From the NCBI GenBank assembly GCA_035709005.1, contig DASTFB010000055.1, positions 49,945 through 113,944 on the forward strand: a stretch of DNA of 64,000 bases, read 5' to 3'. The DNA comes from Candidatus Methylomirabilota bacterium. GTDB taxonomy: Bacteria > Methylomirabilota > Methylomirabilia > Rokubacteriales > CSP1-6. Below the pieces are notes generated by a model that was not told where the DNA came from, did no database searches, and saw only the letters and a list, made by a program, of their open reading frames with translations. Below are positions 51,547 to 61,046 of this stretch, in pieces. How positions within the stretch are numbered: position 1 is the first letter of the stretch; the number at the start of each line of letters is the position of its first letter. The translations under genes were made by a program, and so were the position numbers.

Positions 51547-52935
51547 ATGAGAGCCAGGTTGCTGCGACCGCTGCGGGCCGCGGTGCTGGGGCTCGTGGCG
51601 GTCGGGGCCGCGACAGCGTGGTCCGGACAACCGCCGGCTACCCCGGGTGGCCGTGCGGTCGTCTACGTGGTGCCGATCGAGGGCATCATCGACCTCGGGC
51701 TGGCGCCGTTCGTCGAGCGCATCCTGGGCGAGGCCGTGGCGGCGGGCGCCGCCGCGGTCGTCCTCGAGGTGAACACCTTCGGGGGGCGCGTAGACGCCGC
51801 CGTCATCATCCGCGACGCGCTGCTCCGCGCGCCCGTGCGGACCGTCGCCTTCGTCAACAAGCGGGCGATCTCCGCCGGGGCGCTCATCAGCCTGGCCGCC
51901 GAGACGATCGTCATGGCTGAGGGGGGGACGATCGGAGCGGCCACCCCGGTCCAGATCGGAGCCCCGGGAAGCCCGGCCCAGCCGGTGGCGGAAAAGACAA
52001 TCTCGTACATGCGCAAGGAGTTCCGGGCTACCGCCGAGATCCGGAAGCGGCCCCTGCTGTTCGCCGAGGCGATGGTCGATGCGGATGTGGAGATCCCCGG
52101 TCTCAGCCCCAAAGGCAAGCTCCTGACGCTCACGACCGACGAGGCGCTCGCGCACGGCTTCGCCGACTTCCGCGCGGACACGGTCGACGCCGTCCTCGCG
52201 TCCCTGGGCCTCGCCGGGGCGGAGGTCCGCCGGGCCACGCCGACATGGGCCGAGACACTGGTGCGCTTCCTGACCCACCCGATCGTCAGCTCGCTCCTGA
52301 CGACGATCGGCATTCTCGGGATCATCCTCGAGCTGCGGACGCCGGGCTTCGGCGTGCCAGGAGCGCTCGGCATCCTGAGCCTGGGCCTCTTCTTCTGGGG
52401 GCACTGGCTCGTGCGGCTGGCCGGCTGGGAGGAGGTCCTGCTCGTCGCCCTCGGGCTCGGTCTCCTCGGGCTCGAGATCTTCGTCACCCCGGGCTTCGGC
52501 CTCACGGGAACGCTGGGGATCGGGGCGTTGCTCGGGGGGCTCGGGCTGAGCCTCGTCGGTGCCGGGGCGACGTGGCCGGTCGTGCTCAGCGCAATCGGCC
52601 AAGTCGTGGTGTCGCTGCTCCTGGCCATCGGGGCCTCGCTGGTCATGCTGCGCTTCCTGCCGCGCCTGCCCTTCGGCCGCCGGCTCGTTCTCGAGACCGA
52701 GCTCGAAGCGCGCGAGGGGTTCGCGTCGGCTCCGGAAGCCGATCGCATGTGGCTCGGCAAACGCGGGACGGCGGCCTCCACGCTGCGGCCCGCCGGCATC
52801 GCGACGCTCGAAGGGGAACGGGTAGACGTCGTCTCCGATGGGGACTTCATCGAAATGGGAGAACCGATCACGGTCGTCAAGGTGGACGGCAACCGGATCG
52901 TTGTGCGGCAGCTCGCGGAAAGGACTCAGTCATGA
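51547..52935 (+). CDS. NfeD-type membrane serine protease
   Basis: 462 residues. Signal peptide ([20 protein letters not shown]), a ClpP-like protease domain about 37-230 with [30 protein letters not shown] and the Ser in [14 protein letters not shown], four or five membrane helices about 240-385, and a C-terminal OB-fold NfeD domain with [20 protein letters not shown]. This is the long form (1510-type) NfeD, which in archaea cleaves stomatin-type proteins. The flotillin gene follows with a four-base overlap, the usual partner pair. Confidence 0.92.
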   Translation: MRARLLRPLRAAVLGLVAVGAATAWSGQPPATPGGRAVVYVVPIEGIIDLGLAPFVERILGEAVAAGAAAVVLEVNTFGGRVDAAVIIRDALLRAPVRTVAFVNKRAISAGALISLAAETIVMAEGGTIGAATPVQIGAPGSPAQPVAEKTISYMRKEFRATAEIRKRPLLFAEAMVDADVEIPGLSPKGKLLTLTTDEALAHGFADFRADTVDAVLASLGLAGAEVRRATPTWAETLVRFLTHPIVSSLLTTIGILGIILELRTPGFGVPGALGILSLGLFFWGHWLVRLAGWEEVLLVALGLGLLGLEIFVTPGFGLTGTLGIGALLGGLGLSLVGAGATWPVVLSAIGQVVVSLLLAIGASLVMLRFLPRLPFGRRLVLETELEAREGFASAPEADRMWLGKRGTAASTLRPAGIATLEGERVDVVSDGDFIEMGEPITVVKVDGNRIVVRQLAERTQS

Positions 52936-53912
52936 TTGGCATGGAGACAGGCTTGTTCGGGGGCGTCGCGCTCCTTGTCCTGGTGGTCGCGGTACTGGCC
53001 TTCGTGCTGTATCTCATCCCCGTCCGGCTCTGGATCGCGGCCTGGGCGTCGGGGGCCTACGTCGGGCTCTTCAGTCTGATCGGGATGCGCTTCCGACGGG
53101 TGCCGCCGGGAACGGTGGTGACCGCGCGCATCAGCGCGGTGAAGGCTGGGCTGGACGTCCCGATCAACGACCTCGAGGCGCACTACCTGGCCGGCGGCAA
53201 CGTCGTCAACGTGGTAATCGCCATGATCTCGGCCGACAAGGCGAACATTACGATGCCGTTCAAGCGGGCCGCGGCGATCGACCTGGCCGGCCGCGACGTG
53301 CTGGCGGCGGTGAAGATGTCGGTCCTCCCCAAGGTGATCGAGACGCCACGCATCGCGGCGGTGGCCAAGGATGGTATCCAGCTTCACGCCATCTGTCGGG
53401 TGACGGTCCGCACGAATCTCGACCGCCTCGTGGGCGGCGCCGGTGAGGAGACCGTCATCGCCCGGATCGGCGAGGGAGTCGTCAGCACGATCGGCTCGGC
53501 CAGCACCCATAAGGACGTGCTGGAGAATCCGAATCACATCTCCAAGCACGTGCTGTCCAAAGGGCTCGACGCGGGGACGGCCTACGAGATCCTGTCGATC
53601 GACATCGCGGACGTCGACGTCGGCGAGAACATCGGCGCCAAGCTCCAGATCGACCAGGCCAATGCCGACAAGCAGATCGCGCAGGCCAAGGCGGAGGAGC
53701 GGCGCGCCATGGCTATCGCGCTCGAGCAGGAGATGCGGGCACGCGTCGTCGAGGCCGAGGCCGAAGTGCCGCGGGCGATGGCCGACGCCTTCCGCCAGGG
53801 CCACCTCGGGATCATGGACTATTACCGGATGAAGAATGTGCAGGCCGACACGACGATGCGGGACGCGATCGCGGGCGCCCCCGATGGGTCGCTCACGAGC
53901 CCGAAGAAGTAG
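52932..53912 (+). CDS. floA: Flotillin-like protein FloA
   Basis: 326 residues. N-terminal membrane hairpin ([21 protein letters not shown]), then the SPFH domain with [43 protein letters not shown] and [17 protein letters not shown], and a flotillin coiled coil rich in Ala/Glu ([19 protein letters not shown]). Bacterial FloA organises membrane microdomains. ATGA overlap with NfeD gives the conserved nfeD-floA pair. Confidence 0.93.
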   Translation: MIGMETGLFGGVALLVLVVAVLAFVLYLIPVRLWIAAWASGAYVGLFSLIGMRFRRVPPGTVVTARISAVKAGLDVPINDLEAHYLAGGNVVNVVIAMISADKANITMPFKRAAAIDLAGRDVLAAVKMSVLPKVIETPRIAAVAKDGIQLHAICRVTVRTNLDRLVGGAGEETVIARIGEGVVSTIGSASTHKDVLENPNHISKHVLSKGLDAGTAYEILSIDIADVDVGENIGAKLQIDQANADKQIAQAKAEERRAMAIALEQEMRARVVEAEAEVPRAMADAFRQGHLGIMDYYRMKNVQADTTMRDAIAGAPDGSLTSPKK

Positions 53913-53921
53913 AGGGCCGGG

Positions 53922-54269
53922 ATGACACGGGTACAGATTCTCTTCATGGTGGCACTCGTGCTGGCCCCGCTGCTCAGCCTCCTCATGCGTGCGGTCAAGA
54001 GGCGGCTCGAGGGCGGGGCCCGGCGAGACGGCTGGTCCGAAGCGCCGAGCGTCCCCGCTTCCCCGCGAACCCCACCGGTGCCGGCGATCGGGGCGGGCGC
54101 CCGCCCTCGCGGCACTCCGGCCGGCAGAGCGACCGGGGTGGCGGCGACATCCGTTGCGGCCGGTGGTCGAGCGCCCTCGGGCCTGGGAACCCATCGGGAG
54201 GTGCGCCGGGGGATCGTCCTCATGACGGTCCTCGGGACTTGCCGCGCCCTGGAGCCGCCAGGCGCCTGA
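53922..54269 (+). CDS. Hypothetical single-pass membrane protein
   Basis: 115 residues. One N-terminal membrane helix (VQILFMVALVLAPLLSLLM) followed by a Pro/Ala/Gly-rich disordered cytoplasmic region. It begins nine bases after floA and is probably the last of the gntR-to-floA run. No domain is recognised. Confidence 0.55.
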   Translation: MTRVQILFMVALVLAPLLSLLMRAVKRRLEGGARRDGWSEAPSVPASPRTPPVPAIGAGARPRGTPAGRATGVAATSVAAGGRAPSGLGTHREVRRGIVLMTVLGTCRALEPPGA

Positions 54270-54312
54270 AACCCCGCGGAACCTCGCTTCGGGAAGCAAG
54301 GAGAATGCGGCG

Positions 54313-54615
54313 ATGCAGATGAAACCGACACAACAGGAAGAGGAGTACTTCGCGAGGCTCGACTTCGAGCGACGGAGGAACGCCCTCAACGAGCGGGAAA
54401 CCCGGGCGGCCGACGAAGAACGACAGCGCATCCTGGCTGTCGCCAGGGGACGGTGCCCGAAGTGCGCTGGCGAGATGGTCCCCGTCCTGTATCGGGGCGT
54501 CGAGCTGGACAAGTGCTCGCGCTGCCAGGGCGTGTGGCTGGACTTCGGCGAGCTCGCTCAGGTCGTAGCTGAGGACACCGGGTTCCTCGGGGGCGTCCGG
54601 AGGATCTTCAGTTGA
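54313..54615 (+). CDS. TFIIB-type zinc-ribbon protein
   Basis: 100 residues. A charged helical N-terminus (EEEYFARLDFERRRNAL) precedes a zinc ribbon: RCPKCAGEMVPVLYRGVEL, then DKCSRCQGVWLDFGELAQV, i.e. two CxxC knuckles with the GVWLD signature of zf-TFIIB (DUF1555-like) proteins. An AAGGAG lies about nine bases before the ATG. Its stop overlaps the ATG of the next small gene (TGATG). Function unknown. Confidence 0.85.
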   Translation: MQMKPTQQEEEYFARLDFERRRNALNERETRAADEERQRILAVARGRCPKCAGEMVPVLYRGVELDKCSRCQGVWLDFGELAQVVAEDTGFLGGVRRIFS

Positions 54616-54776
54616 TGTTGCACTCCAGAAAGGCGGGAACCTCTCATGTTTTCTTTTGGATCCTCGTCTCCCGCGACACGAACCTGCTGGGGATGTTCCT
54701 GATCGGGTGCGCAGGCGCTGCCCTCGCGATCGTCGCTCAGCGCACTCTCTGGTACTCCAGCCGCCTCGGAACATGA
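54615..54776 (+). CDS. Small membrane protein coupled to zinc-ribbon gene
   Basis: 53 residues: a basic head, an aromatic stretch (SHVFFWILVSRDTNLLG) and one or two hydrophobic segments (GMFLIGCAGAALAIVAQRTL). It starts in a TGATG overlap with the zinc-ribbon gene, which supports coupled translation. No family recognised. Confidence 0.45.
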   Translation: MLHSRKAGTSHVFFWILVSRDTNLLGMFLIGCAGAALAIVAQRTLWYSSRLGT

Positions 54777-54790
54777 GAGCGGATTAGGCA

Positions 54791-54937
54791 ATGGCAAGGT
54801 GCGAGTCATGTGGAGCCGAACTTAAAGACGTCACGCAGCGGTTTTGTGGCGGCGACAGGTGTTGGCAAGTGTTCGTGAAACACCCGTCTTCGGATCTCCC
54901 CCGTTCCGCGCTGGCGCGGCTGCGCCCGCCAACCTGA
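54791..54937 (+). CDS. Zinc-ribbon microprotein, copy 1
   Basis: 48 residues: MARCESCGAELKDVTQRFC and GGDRCWQVFVKHPSS. Four Cys with C-x2-C-x11-C-x4-C spacing suggest a metal-binding knuckle. A paralogue with the same opening lies at 55288-55446. Neither has a recognised family. The gene begins 14 bases after the preceding stop, without a strong Shine-Dalgarno. Confidence 0.5.
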   Translation: MARCESCGAELKDVTQRFCGGDRCWQVFVKHPSSDLPRSALARLRPPT

Positions 54938-54956
54938 TACGTACGAGGAGGTGGGC

Positions 54957-55253
54957 ATGAGGTGGCGAGTGGACTTCTACAACGAGAGGCGAGGAATCGT
55001 CGCCCGTTACTGGGTGGAGGCGCTATTACCAGCGGCGGCGGTCGCGTTGGGCGAGAAGGCGGTTCTCGCGGAGTATCCACCAGTTCGAGTGCGAAGGAGG
55101 CGACTGAGCCTGTTCGAGCGGGCCGAGCGTGTCGCCGCCGATGACGGCAGCGGGTGGATCCTCTACCGGATCATGAGGGACGACGGGCAAGGATCAGCGC
55201 CGGTACCGTCGGTGTCCACAGAACGTGTGTCCCTGAGGGCTGTTATGGCTTAG
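54957..55253 (+). CDS. Hypothetical protein between two zinc-ribbon microproteins
   Basis: 98 residues: MRWRVDFYNERRGIVARYWV, AVALGEKAVLAEYPPVRVRR and a C-terminal SGWILYRIMRDD block. The ATG at 54957 follows GAGGAGG. Predicted as a small alpha/beta protein with no known domain. Its placement between the two paralogous zinc microproteins suggests a joint unit. Confidence 0.6.
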   Translation: MRWRVDFYNERRGIVARYWVEALLPAAAVALGEKAVLAEYPPVRVRRRRLSLFERAERVAADDGSGWILYRIMRDDGQGSAPVPSVSTERVSLRAVMA

Positions 55254-55287
55254 AACGTGGCGGCGTGTGATCGCCGAGGAGTCAGCG

Positions 55288-55446
55288 ATGGCAAGGTGCG
55301 AAGCGTGCGGAAGAGAACTCAAGGCCGAGGCGCATCGATTCTGCCGCGACGAGTGCCGCAGTGTATTCGTGGACAGATTGAAGCAGGGTACACCGAGGTC
55401 TCCCGGACGAACTGCCGCAAGAAGGCGGCGCCGGCGTGGACGCTGA
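55288..55446 (+). CDS. Zinc-ribbon microprotein, copy 2
   Basis: 52 residues: MARCEACGRELKAEAHRFC, RDECRSVFVDRL, then a very basic Arg tail. Cys spacing is C-x2-C-x11-C-x3-C. The first 29 residues align with copy 1 at 54791, so the two arose by duplication. It ends 20 bases before the left end of the IS element. Function unknown. Confidence 0.5.
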   Translation: MARCEACGRELKAEAHRFCRDECRSVFVDRLKQGTPRSPGRTAARRRRRRGR

Positions 55447-55466
55447 GAATCACATTGGCGGCTTAG

Positions 55467-56929
55467 CAGCCCGTGGTGAAAGTTGTGCGGGCCATCAAGC
55501 AGGCGCCCACGCCGAAGGACTCCGCGGTGCGCGCGGAAGGAGTCGTAGGTGCGCCAGAAACACGTCTGCAATCACCCAGAGCCGCTCGTAGAGCATGGCG
55601 AGGGCAATTTCAAGCGAACGAGCGTCCAACGGGTCTCCTTGGAGCCCGCGCGGCGTGCCCCGGCCGAACACCTGCCGCATCAGAATTCCGAGATTGAAGG
55701 CGCTCGCGTGGATCAACAGGCGTTTGAGGATGTTCCGATGCCCGCGCAAGTGCGTGCGGCGCATCCCGCCGGTGTCGTACACGTGAGCGAAGGATCGTTC
55801 GACGTACTCACCGCGTCGACGCAGGAGCCGCTTGCCGCGCACCCCGCGCACGCGCCGTCGATTGCCGTAGACCGCACGTTGCGCGTCCGGCGCTTTGGTC
55901 CAGTGTCGACGGCCACGATCGGGCTCGGCGATGTACGACCGCACGCCGACCGCGTGCAGATCGATCATCGTCTGATTGCTGTGATACCCCTTGTCGGCGA
56001 TGAGCTCGGTGAGCGCCGCCGGCGTGGGGCTCGCGGCATGGGCGGCCTCGACGTGTTCGGCCGCGGTGATCGCGGTCTCGACGAGACTGGTGGTGTCGCC
56101 GACGTCCGCGCCCTGCAACGTCACGGCCACCATCGCCCCGCTGTCGAGATCAATGGCGTGCTCGGCTTTGTGCGCCAGGTGCGTGCGGCCGTCCTTCATC
56201 TTCGTGATCTTCGCGTCCGGATCGAACGGGTTCTTCCAGTCTGTGTTCGACGTCCGCTTCTTCCGCCGCCGATCGAGTCGCGCCAGCGCCTCGCGCGTCG
56301 GCGTCTTGATGCCAGACTCCGCGGCGAGTCGGGTCAGGAATTCCTGATACGTCTCGCCCGTGTCCCGGCGGACGATGCTGCGCATGGCGGCGTTGGCCTC
56401 CAGCGTCGTCGCGTCGATCGCCACGGTCCGGCCCTTCAGCAAGTCGGCCGCCGCGAGTCGTTCCTGCACCCAGGTGAAGACCGCGCGATGCGTCTCGAGT
56501 GCGATCAATCGCCGGGTGCGCGAAATCGTGGAGTGATCCGGCGCCGCGGTGTCGAGGCCGAGCCCCACGAAGCTGCGCACGGCCAGCGAGTCCGCGGCGC
56601 GCCACGCGATGCCGCGCTCGGAGTCGAGCCCTTCGAAGTACCCGACCAGCAGCAAGCGGAAGTACCGTCCCGGGGGCAGACTCGGCCGACCCATCACGGG
56701 CGCGTAGAACTGCTGACACTCCGCCTCCGCGAACCGATCGAAGCCGGCCTCGTCGAGGATCGCCTTCAGCCTGGTGTAGAACGGATGGCCCGGCGAGACC
56801 GGCAGGTCGGCGCTGGCCACCCACATCGGAGCTTGCTCGCCCTTGCGTTTGCCCATCGCCATGGACCGCACTTTACGTTCGTCCCTCCAGAGCTGGCGAG
56901 GGATTTCTGATGACTTTCACCACGGGCTG
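55467..56929 (-). mobile_element. Intact IS element, IS1182-like, 1463 bp
   Basis: CAGCCCGTGGTGAAAGT (55467-55483) and its reverse complement (56913-56929) are perfect 17-bp terminal inverted repeats enclosing one transposase gene. TTAG flanks both ends (55463-55466 and 56930-56933), the expected 4-bp target duplication. The intact frame and clean duplication imply a recent insertion, between the zinc microprotein and the KaiC remnant. Confidence 0.9.
55495..56862 (-). CDS. DDE transposase, IS1182 type
   Basis: 455 residues. It begins with KGEQAPMWVASADLPVSPGH and the family's N-terminal helical DNA-binding block (FYAPVMGRPSLPPGRYFRLL). DDE-type catalytic elements: VAIDATTLEANAAM (first Asp), VTELIADKGYHSN-like ELIADKGYHSNQTMID (second Asp) and GEYVERSFAHVYDTGG (Glu). 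Full length with no frameshift, so probably active. ATG 56862 or GTG 56871 are both possible starts. Confidence 0.92.
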   Translation of the reverse strand: MAMGKRKGEQAPMWVASADLPVSPGHPFYTRLKAILDEAGFDRFAEAECQQFYAPVMGRPSLPPGRYFRLLLVGYFEGLDSERGIAWRAADSLAVRSFVGLGLDTAAPDHSTISRTRRLIALETHRAVFTWVQERLAAADLLKGRTVAIDATTLEANAAMRSIVRRDTGETYQEFLTRLAAESGIKTPTREALARLDRRRKKRTSNTDWKNPFDPDAKITKMKDGRTHLAHKAEHAIDLDSGAMVAVTLQGADVGDTTSLVETAITAAEHVEAAHAASPTPAALTELIADKGYHSNQTMIDLHAVGVRSYIAEPDRGRRHWTKAPDAQRAVYGNRRRVRGVRGKRLLRRRGEYVERSFAHVYDTGGMRRTHLRGHRNILKRLLIHASAFNLGILMRQVFGRGTPRGLQGDPLDARSLEIALAMLYERLWVIADVFLAHLRLLPRAPRSPSAWAPA

Positions 56930-56937
56930 TTAGGGGA

Positions 56938-57135
56938 CTACCTGCTGGCCTCGGCGTTCAGGCGCGCGGGAGATGAGGCCAAGGTAACCGGTTCAGCGAC
57001 GCCCAGACTCGACCCGTGGGTTGACAGGCTGTCGATCACCGCGCGCTTGGGCTTGAAGTTCTCGACGATCGTCTCGATCTGGGCAAAATGCCGGTCGATC
57101 TCGATCTCCTGGGGCGGCTCGTACCAGAGATGCAC
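56938..57135 (-). pseudogene. Remnant of a second KaiC-like ATPase
   Basis: Frame with PPQEIEIDRHFAQIETIVEN then KPKRAVIDSLSTHGSSLG, matching RPQEIEIDRHFVQLENLVKE...RRAVIDSLSTYGSSLG in the second ATPase half of the intact KaiC-like protein. The rest of the roughly 500-residue protein is missing, and after GSSLG the frame is unrelated. It abuts the IS element (nine bases). Confidence 0.75.
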
Positions 57136-57142
57136 CAGGCCT

Positions 57143-57589
57143 TTATCGATGCATACGGGATTCTCTAGCCTCCGTGTAATACTCGACCCTTGGCCATGGT
57201 TCGGGCTCGTCGTCAGCCAAAGGTCTTAGCGGCTGTCGCTGTTTGAGCGCGTGGATGACCGCTAACCGGCCTTCTCGGGTCGTGGCGAATCGCAGGAGCG
57301 ACGAGAGCCACCCGCCGAGCGTGCTGCCTGGGGTGAGAACGTAGAGCCGCGCGGGATGGGTGGAGTCCGGGGACCGACGCAGCAGCCCAGCCGCAATCAG
57401 GGTTTCGAGCGATTGCGCGACTTGCGAGACGTCGTATCCGACGTACGCGGCCAGGCGCTCGCCGATGAGGAACGAGCGTGGATGGCGATAGAAGAATAGC
57501 AGCGAATCGAGATCGCACGGGTGCTTCAGGCACTCGATACGGTCGAGCAGATCCCCCATCCGCTTTGGCGTCATCTTCTTTGATGTCAT
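57143..57589 (-). CDS. Winged-helix protein, paralogue of the KaiC partner
   Basis: 148 residues. DRIECLKHPCDLDSLLFFYR, RLAAYVGYDVSQVAQSLETLI and AAGLLRRSPDSTHPARLYVL align with the winged-helix protein at 38477-38875. Its C-terminal 30 residues (from DDEPEPWP) run into the point where the KaiC gene has been deleted, so the end may be non-native. Its KaiC partner is now only the remnant just downstream. Confidence 0.7.
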   Translation of the reverse strand: MTSKKMTPKRMGDLLDRIECLKHPCDLDSLLFFYRHPRSFLIGERLAAYVGYDVSQVAQSLETLIAAGLLRRSPDSTHPARLYVLTPGSTLGGWLSSLLRFATTREGRLAVIHALKQRQPLRPLADDEPEPWPRVEYYTEARESRMHR

Positions 57590-57942
57590 GGGACAGGCAT
57601 GCCCTTCACCTTGCGCTCATACGCGGGGTCGGCCTTCTGGCTTCCGACTCGTTCCCCCGGGCGCTCTGGTCTTTGCCTGGCGAAGTTCACCTGGGGCTAA
57701 GCGAACGCCGATGTCAACACTTTGTTTGTCCGCATCAAACGCATGTCTGCGCGGGCTCGCGGCGCGGCGACCGCTCGAAACGGGAGAATTTTGAGCCCGT
57801 GCTCCCGGTGGATGAACAGACCGTCCCTTTTGGCGGCGGCGAGTGCGAGAGCGCATCAGATGGGCAGTTCGGCGGTCTGTGGATAACCGTGGAAATGTGG
57901 ACAACCGGTGGGTTGTTCTTATGCCGGCAATGCACGGCGTTA
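57590..57942. other. Intergenic region with two DnaA-box-like 9-mers
   Basis: About 350 bases without a convincing gene. TGTGGATAA (57878-57886) and TGTGGACAA (57896-57904) are the perfect DnaA box and a one-base variant, 18 bases apart on one strand. Too few for an origin. The stretch is clearly lower in GC than its surroundings. Confidence 0.4.
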
Positions 57943-58119
57943 TCACGGCTCATTGCGCCTGTCCGATCGAGCTTGTTCAGAAAAGGCGTTCTCGTCTGAC
58001 CGGCTCGGGATGAGCTTTATCCAGGTCTTCGTGGTGAAGTTGTACTGGTAGACATTCCCATCCACGTCGAGCGCGAAGAGATCGTCGTGCGATGCGCAGA
58101 GCTGGATGAACTTCGACAT
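57943..58119 (-). CDS. Small beta-propeller-blade-like protein
   Basis: 58 residues: MSKFIQLCASHDDLFALDVD then GNVYQYNFTTKTWIKL, a single WD/tectonin-like blade (DGNVYQYN...TWIKL), and a charged tail. ATG 58119 is preferred over the longer frame start at 58164, which lies inside the operator palindrome. Small one-blade proteins of this type are known but uncharacterised. It is divergent from the gene at 58233 across the palindrome 58141-58167. Confidence 0.65.
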   Translation of the reverse strand: MSKFIQLCASHDDLFALDVDGNVYQYNFTTKTWIKLIPSRSDENAFSEQARSDRRNEP

Positions 58120-58140
58120 GTCTGCTTCCCTCGCGTCTCC

Positions 58141-58172
58141 AGCTTGACATATATCAAATGTCAAGCTATATT
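58141..58172 (+). promoter_or_regulatory. Sigma70 promoter inside a perfect operator palindrome
   Basis: AGCTTGACAT and ATGTCAAGCT (58141-58150, 58158-58167) are perfect 10-base arms around ATATCAA. TTGACA (58144-58149) and TATATT (58167-58172) are 17 bases apart, an almost ideal sigma70 promoter reading right. A repressor bound to the palindrome would cover the -35 and spacer. Confidence 0.72.
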
Positions 58173-58232
58173 ACAAGTATAGAACATATACAGCGAACAG
58201 GCGCGAGGGGCTGGGCTCAGGACGGAGGCGGG

Positions 58233-58547
58233 TTGTTCACGAATAAGGCGAGAGTCCTCCTCGTCCTCTCCCAGGACGTCCTGGATCGGGCGCGCGTCTT
58301 CGCCGGGCGGGCGACGACCACACTCAAGCTTCCCGTGAGCCTTCAGATCGTCCTCCGGGCTCTGATCGAGGAGGGACTGAAGCGGGATGACAACTCGGCC
58401 CTCCTCACCAACGTTGAGCGTCAGGCCAACGCGGTCCGCCGTATCAGGAGCACGGCCCGTCGGAGAGGGCGAGCCGAGGGCAACCGGGCGGAATCGACTG
58501 CGCCCGGTCAACCTCAGCGACGATCGAAGACAAGACCCACCCGGTGA
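58233..58547 (+). CDS. Possible ribbon-helix-helix-type regulator
   Basis: Reading from TTG 58233 (GGAGG at 58224-58228) gives about 104 residues: LFTNKARVLLVLSQDVLDRA, RAVFAGRA-like RARVFAGRATTTLKLPVSLQ, then IVLRALIEEGLKRDD and a long basic tail. A strand plus helices in the first half could be a ribbon-helix-helix DNA binder. ATG 58158 lies inside the operator/promoter, so a start there is unlikely. Candidate to bind the palindrome in its own promoter (inference). Confidence 0.5.
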   Translation: MFTNKARVLLVLSQDVLDRARVFAGRATTTLKLPVSLQIVLRALIEEGLKRDDNSALLTNVERQANAVRRIRSTARRRGRAEGNRAESTAPGQPQRRSKTRPTR

Positions 58548-58592
58548 CGTCGCGGCGGGTCGAGAGGGAAGGACGACCCGGATCGAGCCGCC

Positions 58593-59783
<1,191 letters not shown>

Positions 59784-60087
59784 GGGCACTTCCTCGTGAG
59801 GCCCGAACGGGCCCGCTCAGTCTTCCGCAGTCGTCACACGCTCCAGGAAGCGGAAGAGACCGGGGAACGCGGTCTGAGAGGGATGAAAGCTCGCGGTGAG
59901 CCTACGATCGAGCCAGACATCACGCAGTATACGCTCCCCGCGCGCCACCCGCGAGCATATTCGCCGGCGCGCGCAGGTGTTGGAGGACGGCGTGACAGGA
60001 GCCGGCGCTTTCTTCATAATGATGCCGCCGTCGTGGTCGGCCCCGGCGGCGCGCCGAGGGAGAGGGCCGAGCACGAGGAGAAGCCAG

Positions 60088-60912
60088 ATGAAGGGCCGGA
60101 CGATCAGTCGTGTTGGTCTTGTCGTTGTGGCGGCGATGACCTTCGTCGGGTGTGCCACGACGACTGAGAAGGGCGCGGTCGGGGTAGAACGCAAGCAGCT
60201 TCTGCTCGTCTCCTCGGAACAGATGAACCAGAGCGCGGCGGTCGCGTACCAGAAGGTCCTCGCCGAAGGCAGCGCGAAGGGCGCCGTGAACCAGAATCCC
60301 CAGCAGGTGCAACGGGTCCGGGGGATCGCCACCCGGATCATCCCGCACACCGCGGTGTTCCGGAAGGATGCGCCGGGCTGGAAGTGGGAGGTGAACGTCA
60401 TCACCTCGCCCCAGATCAACGCGTGGTGCATGCCGGGGGGCAAGATCGCGTTCTACACCGGCATCCTCGAGAAGCTCCAGCTCACCGACGACGAGGTGGC
60501 CGCCATCATGGGCCACGAGATTGCCCACGCGTTGCGGGAGCACGGACGCGAGCGCGCGTCCCAACAGGTGGCCACGAGCGTCGGCGCGACCGCGGTGGGC
60601 GCCGTGCTCGGCATCGGTCAGACGGGAGCCGATCTCGCCGGTATCGTCGGGCAGGTCACCTTCCTGCTCCCGTACTCGCGCCTGCACGAGACCGAGGCCG
60701 ACCGGATGGGCGTCGAGCTGGCGGCGCGGGGCGGCTACGACCCCCGGGCGGCGATCGGTCTCTGGCAAAAGATGGCGAAGATCTCGGGCGACGGCGGTCC
60801 TCCGGCTTTGCTGTCGACGCATCCGTCGAACGAGGCGCGCATCAAGGACCTCGAGCTCTTCTCCCAGCGCGTCTTGCCGCTCTACGAGCAGGCCCGGAAA
60901 ACCCTGAAGTAA
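60088..60912 (+). CDS. M48-family metalloprotease lipoprotein
   Basis: 274 residues. Signal peptide with lipobox (LVVVAAMTFVGCATT, Cys about residue 22), then the zinc protease domain: NVITSPQINAWCMPGGKIAFYTG, the HExxH motif in GHEIAHALREHG near residue 150, and the third ligand Glu in LHETEADRMGVELAARGGYDP. LLSTHPSNEARIKDLE closes the domain. The layout matches BepA/LoiP-type periplasmic proteases of envelope quality control. ATG 60088 follows GAGGAG. Confidence 0.93.
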   Translation: MKGRTISRVGLVVVAAMTFVGCATTTEKGAVGVERKQLLLVSSEQMNQSAAVAYQKVLAEGSAKGAVNQNPQQVQRVRGIATRIIPHTAVFRKDAPGWKWEVNVITSPQINAWCMPGGKIAFYTGILEKLQLTDDEVAAIMGHEIAHALREHGRERASQQVATSVGATAVGAVLGIGQTGADLAGIVGQVTFLLPYSRLHETEADRMGVELAARGGYDPRAAIGLWQKMAKISGDGGPPALLSTHPSNEARIKDLELFSQRVLPLYEQARKTLK

Positions 60913-61046
60913 CGCCCGCGGGGCGGCAGTGCTGAACGTGGTACACTGAGCGTGCCGTCACCTCGGTCTTCATGGCTGACGCAGCTGGCGTCGAGACTCC
61001 GGTGAGCTGTGGCCCGCTGTACCCACTGCCCTGAAGGAGCCGGACC

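Noticed and set aside
57590..57942. Replication origin at the paired DnaA boxes
   Set aside because: Only two boxes, no AT-rich unwinding region beside them and no dnaA, dnaN or partition genes nearby.
57478..57999. 173-codon plus-strand frame across the 57.6-58.0 kb gap
   Set aside because: No domain, no Shine-Dalgarno, and it overlaps two genes on the other strand with low-complexity sequence.
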